From NCBI RefSeq assembly GCF_020379485.1, contig NC_063446.1, forward strand, positions 13,377,597 through 13,441,596: a stretch of DNA of 64,000 nt, read 5' to 3'. The position numbers and the translations under genes are program-made. Positions 22,665-34,447 of the stretch are shown one piece after another. Position 1 is the first letter of the stretch. Each line of letters opens with the position of its first letter. The notes beneath the pieces were generated by a model. The model saw only the letters and a program-made list of their open reading frames with translations, ran no database searches and was not told the DNA's origin. The stretch comes from Brassica napus (lineage: Eukaryota > Streptophyta > Magnoliopsida > Brassicales > Brassicaceae).

Positions 22665-24666
22665 TAACTACTTCACTTGACCAACTTAATGAAAAACTTT
22701 TAACAAAATTCCGCAAAAGTCTTCAACTAAAAAAAGTCATCTGATCATAGTCACCTAATCAGTGATATTTTAACCCAACATTTACTATAGTATTGATTTT
22801 TTTTTGTGCACCAATTTTTCATTAGAAATTTAAAAGGTCTCAGGCTCAAAGTTCAGGAGGGTCCATAACAAGAGAGTTTCTGAGAGTGGTTTTTGCCACT
22901 ATAGTATTGATTTAAAATGCACTTTTAAAATCACTAAAATATTCCCACCTACTAAAATTCTCTGGTCCAAGGCGGTGATAGTGGATTAACATGTGTAAGC
23001 ATTAAACATGATATTAAGGAAATGATTTTACAATTCCACTCATATATCAACTTTTCTGTCATTAACTTTTGTTGACTCTTGATTATTAATGTCTAACTGC
23101 ATTTCTCTTCGTGCCGCCACGATCAAAGGACGTGAAGAAGATTCATGACCATTTTATTTTGGTTATCAACAAAACTAAGAGCGTAGCCGGCTTTCTATTA
23201 ATGGAACTAGAGCCACGGAACATTGTCTTCTTTTTTTTTTTAGCATCGTAACTTTATTGATATCAAATCAATGTAACATATTAAATGGAACATAAATTAC
23301 AATTAACAGGTTGTTAAAAAGAACTTTTAACAGAGACATCAGTAAGATTCGTAGTATAAACTAATTCAATAGTTTTTCTCTACTTCGTTTTTGGTCTTTT
23401 AAGATTTTTTTTTTGGCTCTTAATTTTTCTGAGTAAATACCGTTTTTCTTTAAGAAGATTGTTTTTTTTAAGTTACTAATAACTAGTAGTTTTTTTTTCT
23501 TGGGTGTTACAACGACTAATTTAGAAAGGTTCCAAAGGACGCGAAGAAACCTTTTCAAAGAAAATTCATATGTTTTTTTATATTTTCAAATGTCATCTCT
23601 TTTTTAAGCCACGAAATAAAATTTATCCGCAAATCTCGCATGGATTCATTTTGTCTTAATCTTCTTTGTCGTATTCTAGATAGAATACCAGCACGACAAG
23701 AGTATTTGTCAGATCTTTGTTGTTCTCGTCAGACCCTCAATGCCTAATAGATGATTGATCTATCTTTCCTTCCGACAAGGGCAACACACTTATCATGAGC
23801 CATTGGTCACCTACTCACGCTCATCTCTGTAACTGAGGATCTAATTGTAGCACCTCCGATCAATTACGGTTTTGGTTAGTGAACTTTTCACGTATGTTCC
23901 CTTGGTCTCTATGTTCCACTTCGTATGATGGTCAGTGCATTAATTTTTAGAGATTTGAACAATTTTGCTTACACACTAATATATATATTTTTTTTTTTTT
24001 GCTTGGGTTACATGATATCCGACATCATTAATTACAATTTTTTTATTACTCCAGTTTAAACATGTTTAATTTAAAGTTATTTTTAAATATATTTCGGTAT
24101 GATCTATGTTTTTTTAAAAAAAATTTGTTTCTAAAAAATACATATTTTACATTTTAATGCATATAATAATGAAAAATTGTGAACTTTGAAGACATTAATT
24201 GTGTTTACTTAACATTGATTGGTTAAAATTGTAGAAAATAGTTAATCACGAAAAATAATACATTTATAATTAAGAGTTTACGTATTTGAAACTTCAAAGC
24301 ATACATTATTTTGAACGGATGGAGTATATTTCTATAATTTTGTGCTCCACATACATATGAACATGTCTATTGGTAAAATAACAACGGCAAGTCCTCTACG
24401 AGTAAAACATTCTGACCAAGAATGGCCTTGGCTAGTAGTGAATTTACCACACCTTTAGCCATAAACCAAAAGCTATCATGCTACCACACGCATGCAACAA
24501 AAATGGAAAGTATTAATGCAAATAAATATGTAGAAAAGAATAGCAATAATATGTTTAGGATTTGCAGTGCATGTATACAAACAATGCATAAACAAATAGT
24601 GTTTCCTCTCCTTCCTCCCTCCCGTTCAAACAACACTCTGTAGTAACTTATATACTCTTCTTCACA
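22665..24666. other. Intergenic DNA upstream of the B3 element and downstream of the receptor kinase
   Basis: A/T-rich with no sustained coding frame. It contains one well-delimited Stowaway-like MITE (24049-24324) and several poly-T tracts (for example 23230, 23407, 23990). Confidence 0.5.
24049..24324. mobile_element. Stowaway-like (Tc1/mariner) MITE
   Basis: The left end is TA-CTCCAGTTTAAACATG. The right end reads CATTATTTTGAACGGATGGAG-TA, whose complement begins CTCCATCCGTTCAAAATAATG. The TA target duplication and CTCC..GGAG termini are typical of Stowaway MITEs. 276 bp, non-coding, terminal repeats imperfect. Confidence 0.65.
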
Positions 24667-27126
24667 TCAATCTCTTTCTCTCGTTTCTTCTCCCACCACC
24701 ATTCGCGCGAAAACCTTACTCATTGAGACCCCTTCTATATCTCCCATTCCATTCACACTAAACTGCACCGTTGACCCCACAACACTAGCCTCTGGACCAT
24801 CATCCACCATTGCTGCTTTCTCGTCTTTCGCTTGGACCTGAAGCATGAACTCTAGGTTCCACAACAAGTCTCCCATTGTTGGCCTCTCAACTCCATCTTG
24901 AGCTAGACACTTCTCCGTTAACTCACAGTACTTCTTCACCTCCTCAAGCTTCACTTTCCCATCAAGAAAAGGGTCTATGATCTCTTCCATCTTCCCTTTC
25001 TTCACCAACTTCATCGCCCATTCGATCAAATTCACTCTCTCTCTCGGAAGAGATGGGTCAATGACCGGTCTCCCGCATAGTACCTCAAGCATCACCACAC
25101 CGAAAGAGTAAACATCTGACTTCTCAGTCAACTGCTGTCTTGTCAAGTACTCTGGATCAAGATAACCAAAGCTTCCTTTAACCGCGGTACTCACATGAGT
25201 CTGGTCCAGATCAGGACCAGTCTTAGACAATCCAAAATCCGCAACTTTGGCCATGAAACTCTCATCTAACAAAATATTAGCCGACTTCACGTCGCGGTGT
25301 ATGACCGCTCTTGTTGACCCTGTGTGGAGATAGTGAAGCCCTCTAGCTGCACCAACACATATCTCAAGCCTCTGTCTCCAACTCAGTCTTTGATTCTCCG
25401 AGTCATACAGATGATCCTTAAGCGTTCCTTTCTCCATATACTCATACACAATGATCATCTCACTGTTCTCATCACAGTACCCAATCAAAGAAACTAAGTG
25501 CCTGTGTCTGAACTGAGACAGCATTTCGATCTCTGTCTTGAACTCTGCTAAGCCTTGGCGAGATTTTGGAGCAGCGCGCTTCACGGCTATCTCGGTCTTG
25601 TCTCTCAAGACACCTTTGTAGACTTTACCAAACCCACCAACTCCAATCACTAGACTTTCGTTAAAGTCATCAGTTGCTTCTTTGATTAAAGCTAAAGGGT
25701 ATCGATAACCGATCTTCGAGCTAGAAAAGATCAAGCTCTCACCTGTTTCGTTCTGCTGCTTAATCTCCTCATCTCCAGTCTGTATTTGTCTTCTTCTTCT
25801 TCTTCTCCTTATGCAGAAAGAAAGTAAAACCACACCAAACACTAAAGCAACACACAGAGCTGCAGATACTCCAGCTATCAATCCAATACTCGGTTTCGAA
25901 CTCTTTTTACCCTTCGGCAAAACAGCATCAGAAGCATCAAGACTCTTCTTATCATTGCTAAGCTTCATAATCTCAAACCCGTTAATGAAAGACACAGGGT
26001 AAACATTCTGAACTCCACCAATAGAAAGGTTCAAGGACCCTTTATTCACCTTCCTCATCACTGCATCGACGAAAGAAGGAGCTCCAAAGGTGTCATTAGC
26101 AACCTCTGCCGACATATCAATGGACTCAACTCTCTCCGAGTTCACATATATGTTAAAGCTTATCTCACGCTCGATTCCAAAAGGGTCCACTATGATGTTA
26201 CAGAAGTGGAACCGGAGAAAGTAATCGAAACCAGGGTCGACTTTGAACGTCCACGTTAGATTTGCGTTGTTGGTTGGATCAAGATCGGAGTTCAACCTCG
26301 TGGCGGTTCCGTAGACATACACTGGCGCAATGTCCTCTGTTATGTTGCCACCAGCGCTGAAGTTAACAGCTTTGAGGTTTACCACAGGGAAACCAAAATG
26401 AGCTACTCCCATGTAGGTAGAGTCAGCATCCCATTGCCTCCATAGCTTGTCTTGGCCGCGAGAGACGCTCAAGTTCCCCATGTTTATCCGAGAGACCGTC
26501 TCCATGGCGTGAGCGCTGAGTTTGAGACTCTTCGTCGTCGTACTAATGAGTCCTGCTTCTTCGGGGAGGAGATTCTCTGGAAGCTTGAAGACTTCCAAGG
26601 CGTTGACGAAGGCGAAGGAGCCTGTTTCGGGACGGAAGTGGAGAGAGAGAGTGGTGGCGGAGATTTTTAAAGTGTATTCTTTCACAACAGAGGTCGTTGA
26701 AGGTTTGTTGTGTCGGAACAGAGTGAAGTTCTGAGACGAAACGGAGAATCTCGCTGAGGTTAGATCTCGGGGGGAAGATGAGGCGAAGGGTTGGAAGTAG
26801 AGACGAATCAAGAACCATCCGTGTTGGTTGATTGTGAATCGGTAAGTTGATTCGTTGGAGAAGACTCTCGCCGTCTGAAACAGAGTCGACTCTGTTCCTG
26901 GAGGAAGGGAGTTGGATTCGGTGGTTGTGACGGAGACTCCTCCCGTGGAAACGTTGATTTCCCGACCGAGGTTGCTGTCGGATACGAAGGTTCGGTTGTT
27001 GACTGTTGCATTCTCCGGCGATCCACAGTTGATGAAGAAAGTATCGGAAGAAGCAGAGGAGACCCGTGAAAAACAGAGGACAGTTAGAACTAATAAAGTT
27101 GAGAATTTTAGGCTTATCATAGCCAA
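24667..27126 (-). CDS. CVY1: CrRLK1L receptor-like kinase, CURVY1-type
   Basis: A plasma-membrane receptor kinase of the Catharanthus RLK1-like (FERONIA) family. The Arabidopsis homologue At2g39360/CVY1 affects trichome and pavement-cell shape. Single exon, 819 residues. Signal peptide 1-25 (ISLKFSTLLVLTVLCFSRVSS), tandem malectin-like domains about 27-390 (DTFFINCGSPENATVNNR; AHFGFPVVNLKAVNFS), and transmembrane helix about 413-436 (IGLIAGVSAALCVALVFGVV) followed by a run of Arg. Kinase domain about 480-760: GVGGFGKVYKG, catalytic Lys in EIAVKRAA, HRDVKSANILL (RD type), ADFGLS, GSFGYLDPEYL and DVYSFGVVMLEVL. All key residues are present. Intronless, as is usual in this family. The start MAMISLKF was taken as the first ATG; a second Met lies two codons on. 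ABCG1, MAKR4 and EXO70H2, its Arabidopsis neighbours, are missing here. Confidence 0.95.
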   Translation of the reverse strand: MAMISLKFSTLLVLTVLCFSRVSSASSDTFFINCGSPENATVNNRTFVSDSNLGREINVSTGGVSVTTTESNSLPPGTESTLFQTARVFSNESTYRFTINQHGWFLIRLYFQPFASSSPRDLTSARFSVSSQNFTLFRHNKPSTTSVVKEYTLKISATTLSLHFRPETGSFAFVNALEVFKLPENLLPEEAGLISTTTKSLKLSAHAMETVSRINMGNLSVSRGQDKLWRQWDADSTYMGVAHFGFPVVNLKAVNFSAGGNITEDIAPVYVYGTATRLNSDLDPTNNANLTWTFKVDPGFDYFLRFHFCNIIVDPFGIEREISFNIYVNSERVESIDMSAEVANDTFGAPSFVDAVMRKVNKGSLNLSIGGVQNVYPVSFINGFEIMKLSNDKKSLDASDAVLPKGKKSSKPSIGLIAGVSAALCVALVFGVVLLSFCIRRRRRRRQIQTGDEEIKQQNETGESLIFSSSKIGYRYPLALIKEATDDFNESLVIGVGGFGKVYKGVLRDKTEIAVKRAAPKSRQGLAEFKTEIEMLSQFRHRHLVSLIGYCDENSEMIIVYEYMEKGTLKDHLYDSENQRLSWRQRLEICVGAARGLHYLHTGSTRAVIHRDVKSANILLDESFMAKVADFGLSKTGPDLDQTHVSTAVKGSFGYLDPEYLTRQQLTEKSDVYSFGVVMLEVLCGRPVIDPSLPRERVNLIEWAMKLVKKGKMEEIIDPFLDGKVKLEEVKKYCELTEKCLAQDGVERPTMGDLLWNLEFMLQVQAKDEKAAMVDDGPEASVVGSTVQFSVNGMGDIEGVSMSKVFARMVVGEETRERD

Positions 27127-29300
27127 CGATGAACAGAGGAGGCCACAAATGAATCTTGGAAGAGAGTTTAAGAACAGATAATCACGAATTCTTTAGGACA
27201 CACAGATTATGTCGGAGAAGATAAAAGTAAAGGTGGAAAGAAAGTGAAATGTGTTTGCAAAGAAAGTTTACATGAACACAAACGATTTAACACTTGTTGG
27301 AGAAAGAAAAAGTCTGGAAAGTTGTTATTTTAGAGTCTTGAAAAGTGGTTTATAAGTTCAAGAAGACGAGAAAAAGAGAGAAACACAAGTTGATTAACAA
27401 ATATGTTGAAAAAAGCTGTAATAACAAATGTAAAATTAATTTTCTCAAAAAAAAAAGAAAACAAATGTAAAATCAACAACAAGGGGGGCACGAGAAAGTT
27501 TTTGTATTTTTATGTATATTTCGTTTTCAACGTTTGGGTTTTGACAAGCTCATCAAGCTGGAAATTCAATAAGATGTTAAAAAAAATAAGAAAGCCAAAA
27601 GGAGGAGGAGGAAGAAGATGAGATTGGAGAGGCGTAATAAATGATAAATCAAAGATAATTATTTCCCACCGGCTTCAAACGTGCTGTTAGGTTTGAGTTG
27701 TTCAAGAAAACGACAGTATAATTGTCTTTTTTGATAGTATTTGAATCAGTCAGTATTTATTCATGTATGTATCAGAGAAAATATTGATTTTTTTTTAAAT
27801 ATGAAAAATTATTAGCTCTACAACCAATGAATATAAATACTTCTTCTGTTTCAAAATAACACTTAAAATATTTGAAAACATATCAACAAAATCATTAAAA
27901 TTTTCTACTTTACCTATAATTAGTATATCATTTTATGTGATTTTTAGTTAATGAGCTAAGAAGAGAGATAAAAGTTATAAATTTTATTTAATAAATATAT
28001 TAAAAATGTAAAAACAATTATAGTAAAAAAATTAAAATAATATAAATCAAAGTAAATATTTTATATAACTTTTTTGTTAGTTTAATGGTCTAACTGGTGA
28101 CCATTACAAGAACATTAGGAATCAATAGAAAAAAAGTGCATATGAATAATATTAGAGGAATGAAAAGGAAAATGATTATTTATCAATTTTAGTGAAGAAC
28201 AAATTTGTTATATATTTCTGTAAAATAAAATGAATGAGAAAGAATGCAAAGAAAAACCAATTCCTCGTAAATGGTAAAAAAAAATAGGAATTGCAAAGAA
28301 TGAATTATTCTCTTTCATTCATTGGTCACCACCGGTTACACCTAACCGTTTTACTAGTATTATATTGAAAATTGTTTTTTTACTCTAAATCACATTATAT
28401 GTAATTCCATTCCAAACTTTAAATTTGTTAGTGTAAAACATTAATAAACCATTAAATTAAAAGACTTCCACAAAATGAGATTGGTTCTAAGAATGAAATG
28501 AAACTAAAGTGTCATATAAATAGAAACATTCCAAATTACATTGTTTCTAAGAATGAAATGAACTCTCTTCGTGATGTCAAAAAAAAAAAACTCTCTCGGT
28601 GTTACACAAACGACAACGTCTTATTATGTAAACAATCTTTTTTCCGTAAAAACATAACATCATGATGGAGTTCTGAAAAATATAACCAAAGCAGTTTTAT
28701 TTTTTTGGACATGTTTAATTTTTTTTGGTCAAGCAATAATATTACAAATAGGAAGGACATGTTTAATTAATTACATAATTTATTTTGATCATTATCTAGC
28801 TGTTTTTTGTTAATACATGTATGTATATTGCTTTTATTATACATGATAATATATACTATAATAGTAGCCGATCCACGCCTCCACAAACAAAAGTTCATTT
28901 GAGCATCAATTAATAGTATTGTTTAATGTCGTTGATATATGTGTTTTTTCCTTGGAAAAACGTTGATATATATGTTTTCTATGCATCATATCGTATATTT
29001 ATAATTAAGAGAATATTTTGACTATGTCTTGAGGTGTTTCGTGTATAAACATTCTACGTTTAAATTTTTATTACCAACTATAGGAGACTATCGTCTATCA
29101 AGTTTTAGGATTGCATAAACTCGTGATTAATTTGTTCCTTCTTCCGACTAGTGTCATTATTTATTCATCAAATCAGAAAATATGACATGGTTGGTTTGTG
29201 ATCTAAGGAATTTCTGTTGAGAAATTTACTCAAAAATAATAATATACACCAATTGTTAAAAGCGAATTCTATAAAAAAAAAACAAGCAGAGACATTGGGA
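27127..29300. other. CVY1 upstream region and AT-rich DNA
   Basis: No gene. TA-CTTCTTCTGTTTCAAAATAAC near 27839 resembles a lone Stowaway-type end. ACATTG/TTC..GAATGAAATGA appears twice (about 28490 and 28550) as a short tandem-like duplication. Otherwise A/T-rich. Confidence 0.4.
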
Positions 29301-29310
29301 TCAGGTTCTT

Positions 29311-30166
29311 CTATGCATTAATAGCATTTGGGATGAGTGAAGACCTTGTGCTTCTGCAGTTCTGCTTGATAGGCAAGTGAACATAGACCTCGTGAAACTT
29401 CCTGCTTACAAACATCTCTCTTGTCTCGATCAATGGCCTAACAAAACAAACATAGATTGTAACTATCACATTGTCAAGAACTTGTACAAAGAAACCCAAA
29501 ATCAGAATCAGTACGAGCCTATATCCAAGCTGATCACTCCTTTAAGAACAGCCCATGTCAGGTTTTCCGCAACATAAAACAACCAAAGTTAGTAACTCAG
29601 ATGATGAAAAAGGTTTGGTGAGTGAGATGCACAAGCTTTTATACTGACAAAGAGAATTCCTGTTAGGATTCGAGTGAACAAAAACAGCTGAGGGTAGGTT
29701 GCATCTCAAGAGTTCGTAAATTTTGGACAGAGGTGCAATAAGCTTCGCCTGTTATTGCAGCAAACTTGATGGTATAATTTGCTGAGATAGTCTTAGAGCT
29801 CCAAGTAAGGCATTTGCGCTCCAAAGGAGAACAAAGTTCACTATGCTTTGTGGGTTCTCTTCTCTTGCATTGTCCACAATGGCTCGGACACATACGAACA
29901 ACAACGCCTATGAGAATTCCTGAGAGACATATCGTACCAAAGAATTGTACCAAATGCGTTCCTGAAGAAATTGTGATATGAAACAAAAAAGAGTAAAGAG
30001 TCAGCACATGATTAAAAAAAAGAAACCACAACAGATTCAGAGACTGATACGGATTTGGATCCTCAAACCCAGAATCTGTTTTTCCAGAATTCGCCTGTGC
30101 CTTTTCACATTCAAGGTATAATGCAGGACTAAGCTTGAAAGAATGAGTGCAACCTGCTAGATACAT
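29311..30166 (-). pseudogene. Broken choline-transporter-like (CTL/PNS1, SLC44-type) gene
   Basis: On the minus strand the sequence shows, in order, fragments typical of plant plasma-membrane choline-transporter-family proteins: YTIKFAAITGEAYCTS (about 29740-29790), IYELLRCNLPSAVF and FTRILTGILFVS in two different frames (about 29660-29720), LTWAVLKGVISLDIGS (about 29525-29560), and GFFVQVLDNVIVTIYVCF..KFHEVYVHLPI to a stop (29311-29500). Each step needs a frame change of one base, with at least three shifts, and most of the membrane domain upstream is missing. One GT..AG intron (about 29963-30050) may persist. It is therefore a decayed, 5'-truncated copy. Identity rests on family motifs recalled from memory; the C-terminal part is the most convincing. 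Confidence 0.65.
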
Positions 30167-30401
30167 TTTTTTTTTTGATCAAACAACCTGCTAGCTAGAT
30201 ACATAACATCACAATTCAACGGGAAGGAATAAACTTCATGCTTTTACTCATTGAGAAAATGATTGGGAGTACAATCTATTGCAAAGACTACCTACTGTAA
30301 CAGGGAAATAATGAAAATTGGGTCCCTTTTTCAAAAACCCTAAGGTATAATATACATGAGCAATCATATAAGATGATGGCAGCTGGAGCTTGTTGCTTGT
30401 T

Positions 30402-32820
30402 TCACAGACTATCCTTTAAGCTGATTTTGATGTTCTGCACTTTGATGGACACCTGTAACTTTTGATCTTCCATTTCTTTCAAGACCGAAAGTAGGTTAGT
30501 CCTGTAGGCTTCACATCTCCTGTTTGCTAATTCCAGCTCGTTTCTGAGCTCAATAATCTTCTTGTCCATTTCATCCTGCAAAAACAGAACCCATATGGTC
30601 ATGCATCCAAGTGACAAAACCAGAACAAAAGATACTTTAAATGTAGACATGTTTAGAGAAACAATCTTGATTGTCATTTTATCAAAATAACAAGCATATG
30701 ATCTTATTCACCTCGGGCTCGTCTTGCTGAGAGTCCTCATTACGGAGTATCTGTTCTCCACCACTTGCAGAGCTCCCTTTAACATGCCCGTTAGCCATAG
30801 TTCTCCTAACTTCATTTTTCATTTCCAAGGACACAGTCTTGGCAGCTTCTTGCAGAGCAACTAGAGCGACGTCACAAGTATACAGAGATTTCCCCGCTTC
30901 TTGCACAAAACTAAAAGCTTTGTGGCGTAAGGTGTTGTACCGGACAGTATGAGACTCCAAGTAATTATCATACGCATGCAAACCATAGTCATCGAATATA
31001 ACACTGCTCTTGGCATTTCTAGTCCATCTCTTTAGGATATAGTAAGGCGGAAGCGTAAGGAGATTGGTGACACGGAAGACCGCCAATATATGTCTACACA
31101 CGATCCCAGAGAACTCAAACATCTGGCAACTGCAGTTCGCTCTCATCTCCAAGATGTTGAACTTAACGCAATGAGCCTTGTGAGTCTCTCCGTATTTCGC
31201 AACCTGGTAGGTACCGAGATCCCCATCGTCATCAGCTTTGGACGCCATGAAAGTCAAAGTCCCCACTAGCTCCTCCTGGAATCTCGTGAACAGCTTCCTC
31301 GTGTAAAGCTCAGACGCCTGCTTCTCCATGGGAGATGGAGTCTTCAGAACGGGAGGCGAGTTCATCGTATCGTAATCCGCTTTAACTTCTTTCTCGAGAC
31401 GACTCTCCAAAGCTTTCTCGTACAGCTTAAAGAACTGGCTCAGATTGGTCGAAGCGTTGATGTAACCATCAAAATACGAATTTATACTGTCACTACGCTG
31501 AGTGGAAGACATCTCCGCGAAAAAGGTATCACGGAGATAAACAGGAACCCACTGGCGTCGATCAGAGTACAACGCTTGTAGCCAGTCATGATCCCTGAGC
31601 TCATACTTGTCAAGAAGCGAAAACCAGCACGACTCAAAATCCTCAACAGAGTCGGTCAGATTGACAGTCTTGTGTAAATCAGACTCAAAAGAAGGATGCC
31701 TGAGGAACACATGAGACAACTTCTCCTGACATTTCTTGAAAATATGCCACTTGCAGAACCTGTGGCGAGCCTCGGGAAAAACCTGCATCACAGCAGCACG
31801 TATAACCGCGTCGTGATCGGTAGTGATCGAGACAGGAGAGTGTCCGGACATCGCCGCAAGCCAAGTCTTGAAAAGCCACACGAAGGAAGCCTCATTCTCA
31901 TTAACGATAAACGCGCATCCGAAAAGAATCGGCTGCCCATGGTGGTTCACACCAGTGAAAGGAGCAAAAGGCAAACGATACCTATTAGACCTGTAAGTCG
32001 TATCAAACGTAACGGTATCACCAAAGTAAGTGAAGTCCGTTATGGCCTTGGGATCAGCCCAAAACACGTTACCAACATCATCGCTGCTTCCCTGGAGGGA
32101 GTAAAAGAAGGTTGGATTATGAGCATTCATCTGCCTCAAGTAATCAAGAAGAAGCTGAATCTCTCCCTGTATACTCTTCTGCCGATTGTTCCTCATGTAA
32201 TTCCTACAGTCAACTTCCGTGAATCCCACTTTACTAATCCCACCGTACTCTTTAATAAGCGCGGACATTATCCTCCTGGGGCCCATCCCAGCGGCCTGCA
32301 ACGTGTCAATCAAAGTCTTGGCGGGGCCCGAGATCTGCCTGTGGGACCTCAAGCAGTGGACCTGATCGGGAGGAACCAGCTCGTGATTGTGCTCTTTAAC
32401 GAACCCAGATACGGCCCATTTACCGGAGGAGTCGTGCATCTTAACGGATAAGGAGGCTTTGCAGCCGACTCTGGTGATGGTCCTGGGACGCTTGATCTCT
32501 CTGTCCTTGGTGCGTTTCTCGTTCATGTTCCTGAAGCCTTCTTTGGCGCAGACGAATTGTCTCTGGATGATGGCGCCGTCGCGGCGGGAGCGCCGGGAGG
32601 AGCTGACGCGGGTGCTGAACCCGATGCGGCGGGCGTAGGAGTTGTAGAAGGCTTTGGCGGATTCCTCGGACTCGAACTCGAGGCCCTCGTATGGCTCGAG
32701 GTCGCCGTCGGGGAAGTAGGTGGCGGCGTCCGAGTTGGTGGTGTCGTCGAGCATGTCGTTGGGCTCGATGTCGATGCCGTCGTCGTCTACGTCGAAGTCG
32801 AGCACTTCTTCGTTGTCCAT
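30402..32820 (-). CDS. FRS5: FAR1-RELATED SEQUENCE protein, FRS5-like
   Basis: A FAR1/FHY3-family nuclear DNA-binding protein derived from a domesticated Mutator-like transposase. Two exons (32820-30712 and 30575-30402) join in phase 0 to 760 residues. Order: acidic N-terminus (MDNEEVLDFDVDDDGID); FAR1 C2H2-type DNA-binding domain about 55-150 (PYEGLEFESEESAKAFYNSY..CAKEGFR..RVGCKASL..EHNHELV); MULE transposase domain about 260-400 (FGDTVTFDTTYRSNRY; ITTDHDAVIRAAV; ARHRFCKWHIFKK); SWIM zinc finger about 560-600 (CSCQMFEFSGIVCRHILAVF); and a C-terminal coiled coil (LRNELELANRRCEAYR). The sequence closely resembles my memory of Arabidopsis FRS5 (At4g38180), which is not in this chromosome-2 order, so the gene was probably transposed here. 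The start at 32820 is preferred over upstream in-frame ATGs, which encode no conserved sequence. Confidence 0.88.
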
Positions 32821-33013
32821 ATCTTGGCAAACAAGAGGCCAGAAGAAGAAACGAGCTCGGATCGATAACCCTAAATCGAAATCGACGACATTGAATACAA
32901 ATGATGGCAAATTGAAAACCCTAAATCGAGTGGGAATAATGAAAACTAGTGCAAATAAAATGACTTTTACCAAAATCATGAAATCGGGTTTTGGTCGGAA
33001 CCCAAATATGTAA

Positions 33014-34222
33014 TCTTATATTTATATATTAAAATAGAAGTCACCACCTTGATTCATGTGTAATTTTTTTAAAAATAGAATGAACTTATTCCTATAAAAT
33101 CATGTCACATTTAATTTCTAATTTTATCATTATTATGCATAACTAATCGAAACTATATGACAACAATACACCTAAAATTCTGGTTTGGATAACCAGCATA
33201 AATTATCTTCAAATAAATAGAATTATAACGTGCAATTTATTGAATGTATTTAACCACTCAATAAACAAAAGTCAAACCTAACATTATAAAAATCTAGCTT
33301 CGGCTTGTTCTAAACATTTTATTATAAAATTATAGCATCGGTTTAGTCTAAACATTTTATATGAAAATCTCGACCACAAGTTTGATTCAAATTACCTTTT
33401 ATCTTTTGGTTTTGGTGTGACTATATTGCCGGTTAACTAGTTATACCAACATTATACATATCTTATGTGATCAAATAAAAAAAAATATCTTATCTATTAA
33501 AATAGAAATGATGACTTTTTTCATGTGTGATAATTTATTTAGATCATCATTTAGAAACTTTATTAAATGTGTTTCCTTAATACTAATATAATATAAAATT
33601 TATAATTACTTAAATCATAATATCTTTTGATATCTTTTAAATTAAAATTAAAATATCTATATTTAAAAATTCTAACAAATCTTTTGAAAAAGATTATAAC
33701 AAGATCTTAACCGTCAAAATTCTATATAAATATTTTCATTAATTTCGTAATTAGTAATGAAATGTTATTATAAATTAATATATATACATACTGTTATCTT
33801 TTATAAAATGAAAAATATAAAATCATGTCCTATTTTATCTATTTATAATAACATCTACCATTTTAAAATAAAACCATTATATTGAACTAAATATGATAAA
33901 ATTATTTTAAATTGATAAGTTAATACATTTTATTTTCATAAATATAAAATATTTTATGCTAAAATATAATATGTTGGTAGAACAGTTTAACATCAGTAAA
34001 TTATATAACACATGTATAAAAATTAACTTATCTTAAAATTGTATATATACAGTAATTAATTATCTAAAATAAATAAACATAAAAAAATGCTTTCTTTGAA
34101 ATACGAACCAAGACCATAATAAATGAATTACAAAATAATTTTTGAATATTTTTTTTTTGTGCATAAAAAAATTGGTTTTATAATTAAACACAAAATCAAT
34201 ATGACAAATATATAATAAAAAG

Positions 34223-34275
<53 letters not shown>

Positions 34276-34447
34276 ATGATTTAAAATAATTAATTTACAG
34301 CAAAAAAAATTAAAATTATTGTATTTGAAAAAAATGTATACATATTCAAATATATAAATAACTTTAAAAATATATACTAATTATATAAACTTATATATAT
34401 ATAAACTTGAAAAAAATACCTGCACGATTGTGCGGATCCAGATCTAG
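33014..34447 (+). mobile_element. Helitron-like element(s), first of a tandem pair
   Basis: A 5' end of Helitron type, TCTTATATTTATATATTAAAAT at 33014 (after an A), runs to a 3' end with hairpin GCACGATTGTGC followed by GGATCCAGATCTAG at 34447 and T. A second 5'-like end, TCTTATCTATTAAAATAGAA at about 33489, suggests a nested or truncated copy. No Rep/helicase coding. The interior is very A/T-rich and includes an (AT)n tract. Confidence 0.55.
34225..34272. repeat. (AT)24 microsatellite
   Basis: Uninterrupted AT dinucleotide run of about 48 bases inside the Helitron-like DNA. Confidence 0.95.

Noticed and set aside
26543..27148. 201-codon frame overlapping the receptor kinase
   Set aside because: Same-strand alternative frame inside the malectin-like region of the intact kinase gene.
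31696..32451. 251-codon plus-strand frame
   Set aside because: Antisense shadow of the FRS5-like coding exon; no independent family similarity.
32980..34447. Possible organelle insert suggested by extreme A/T content
   Set aside because: Helitron-like termini and an (AT)n run explain the region better, and no organelle gene motif was seen.
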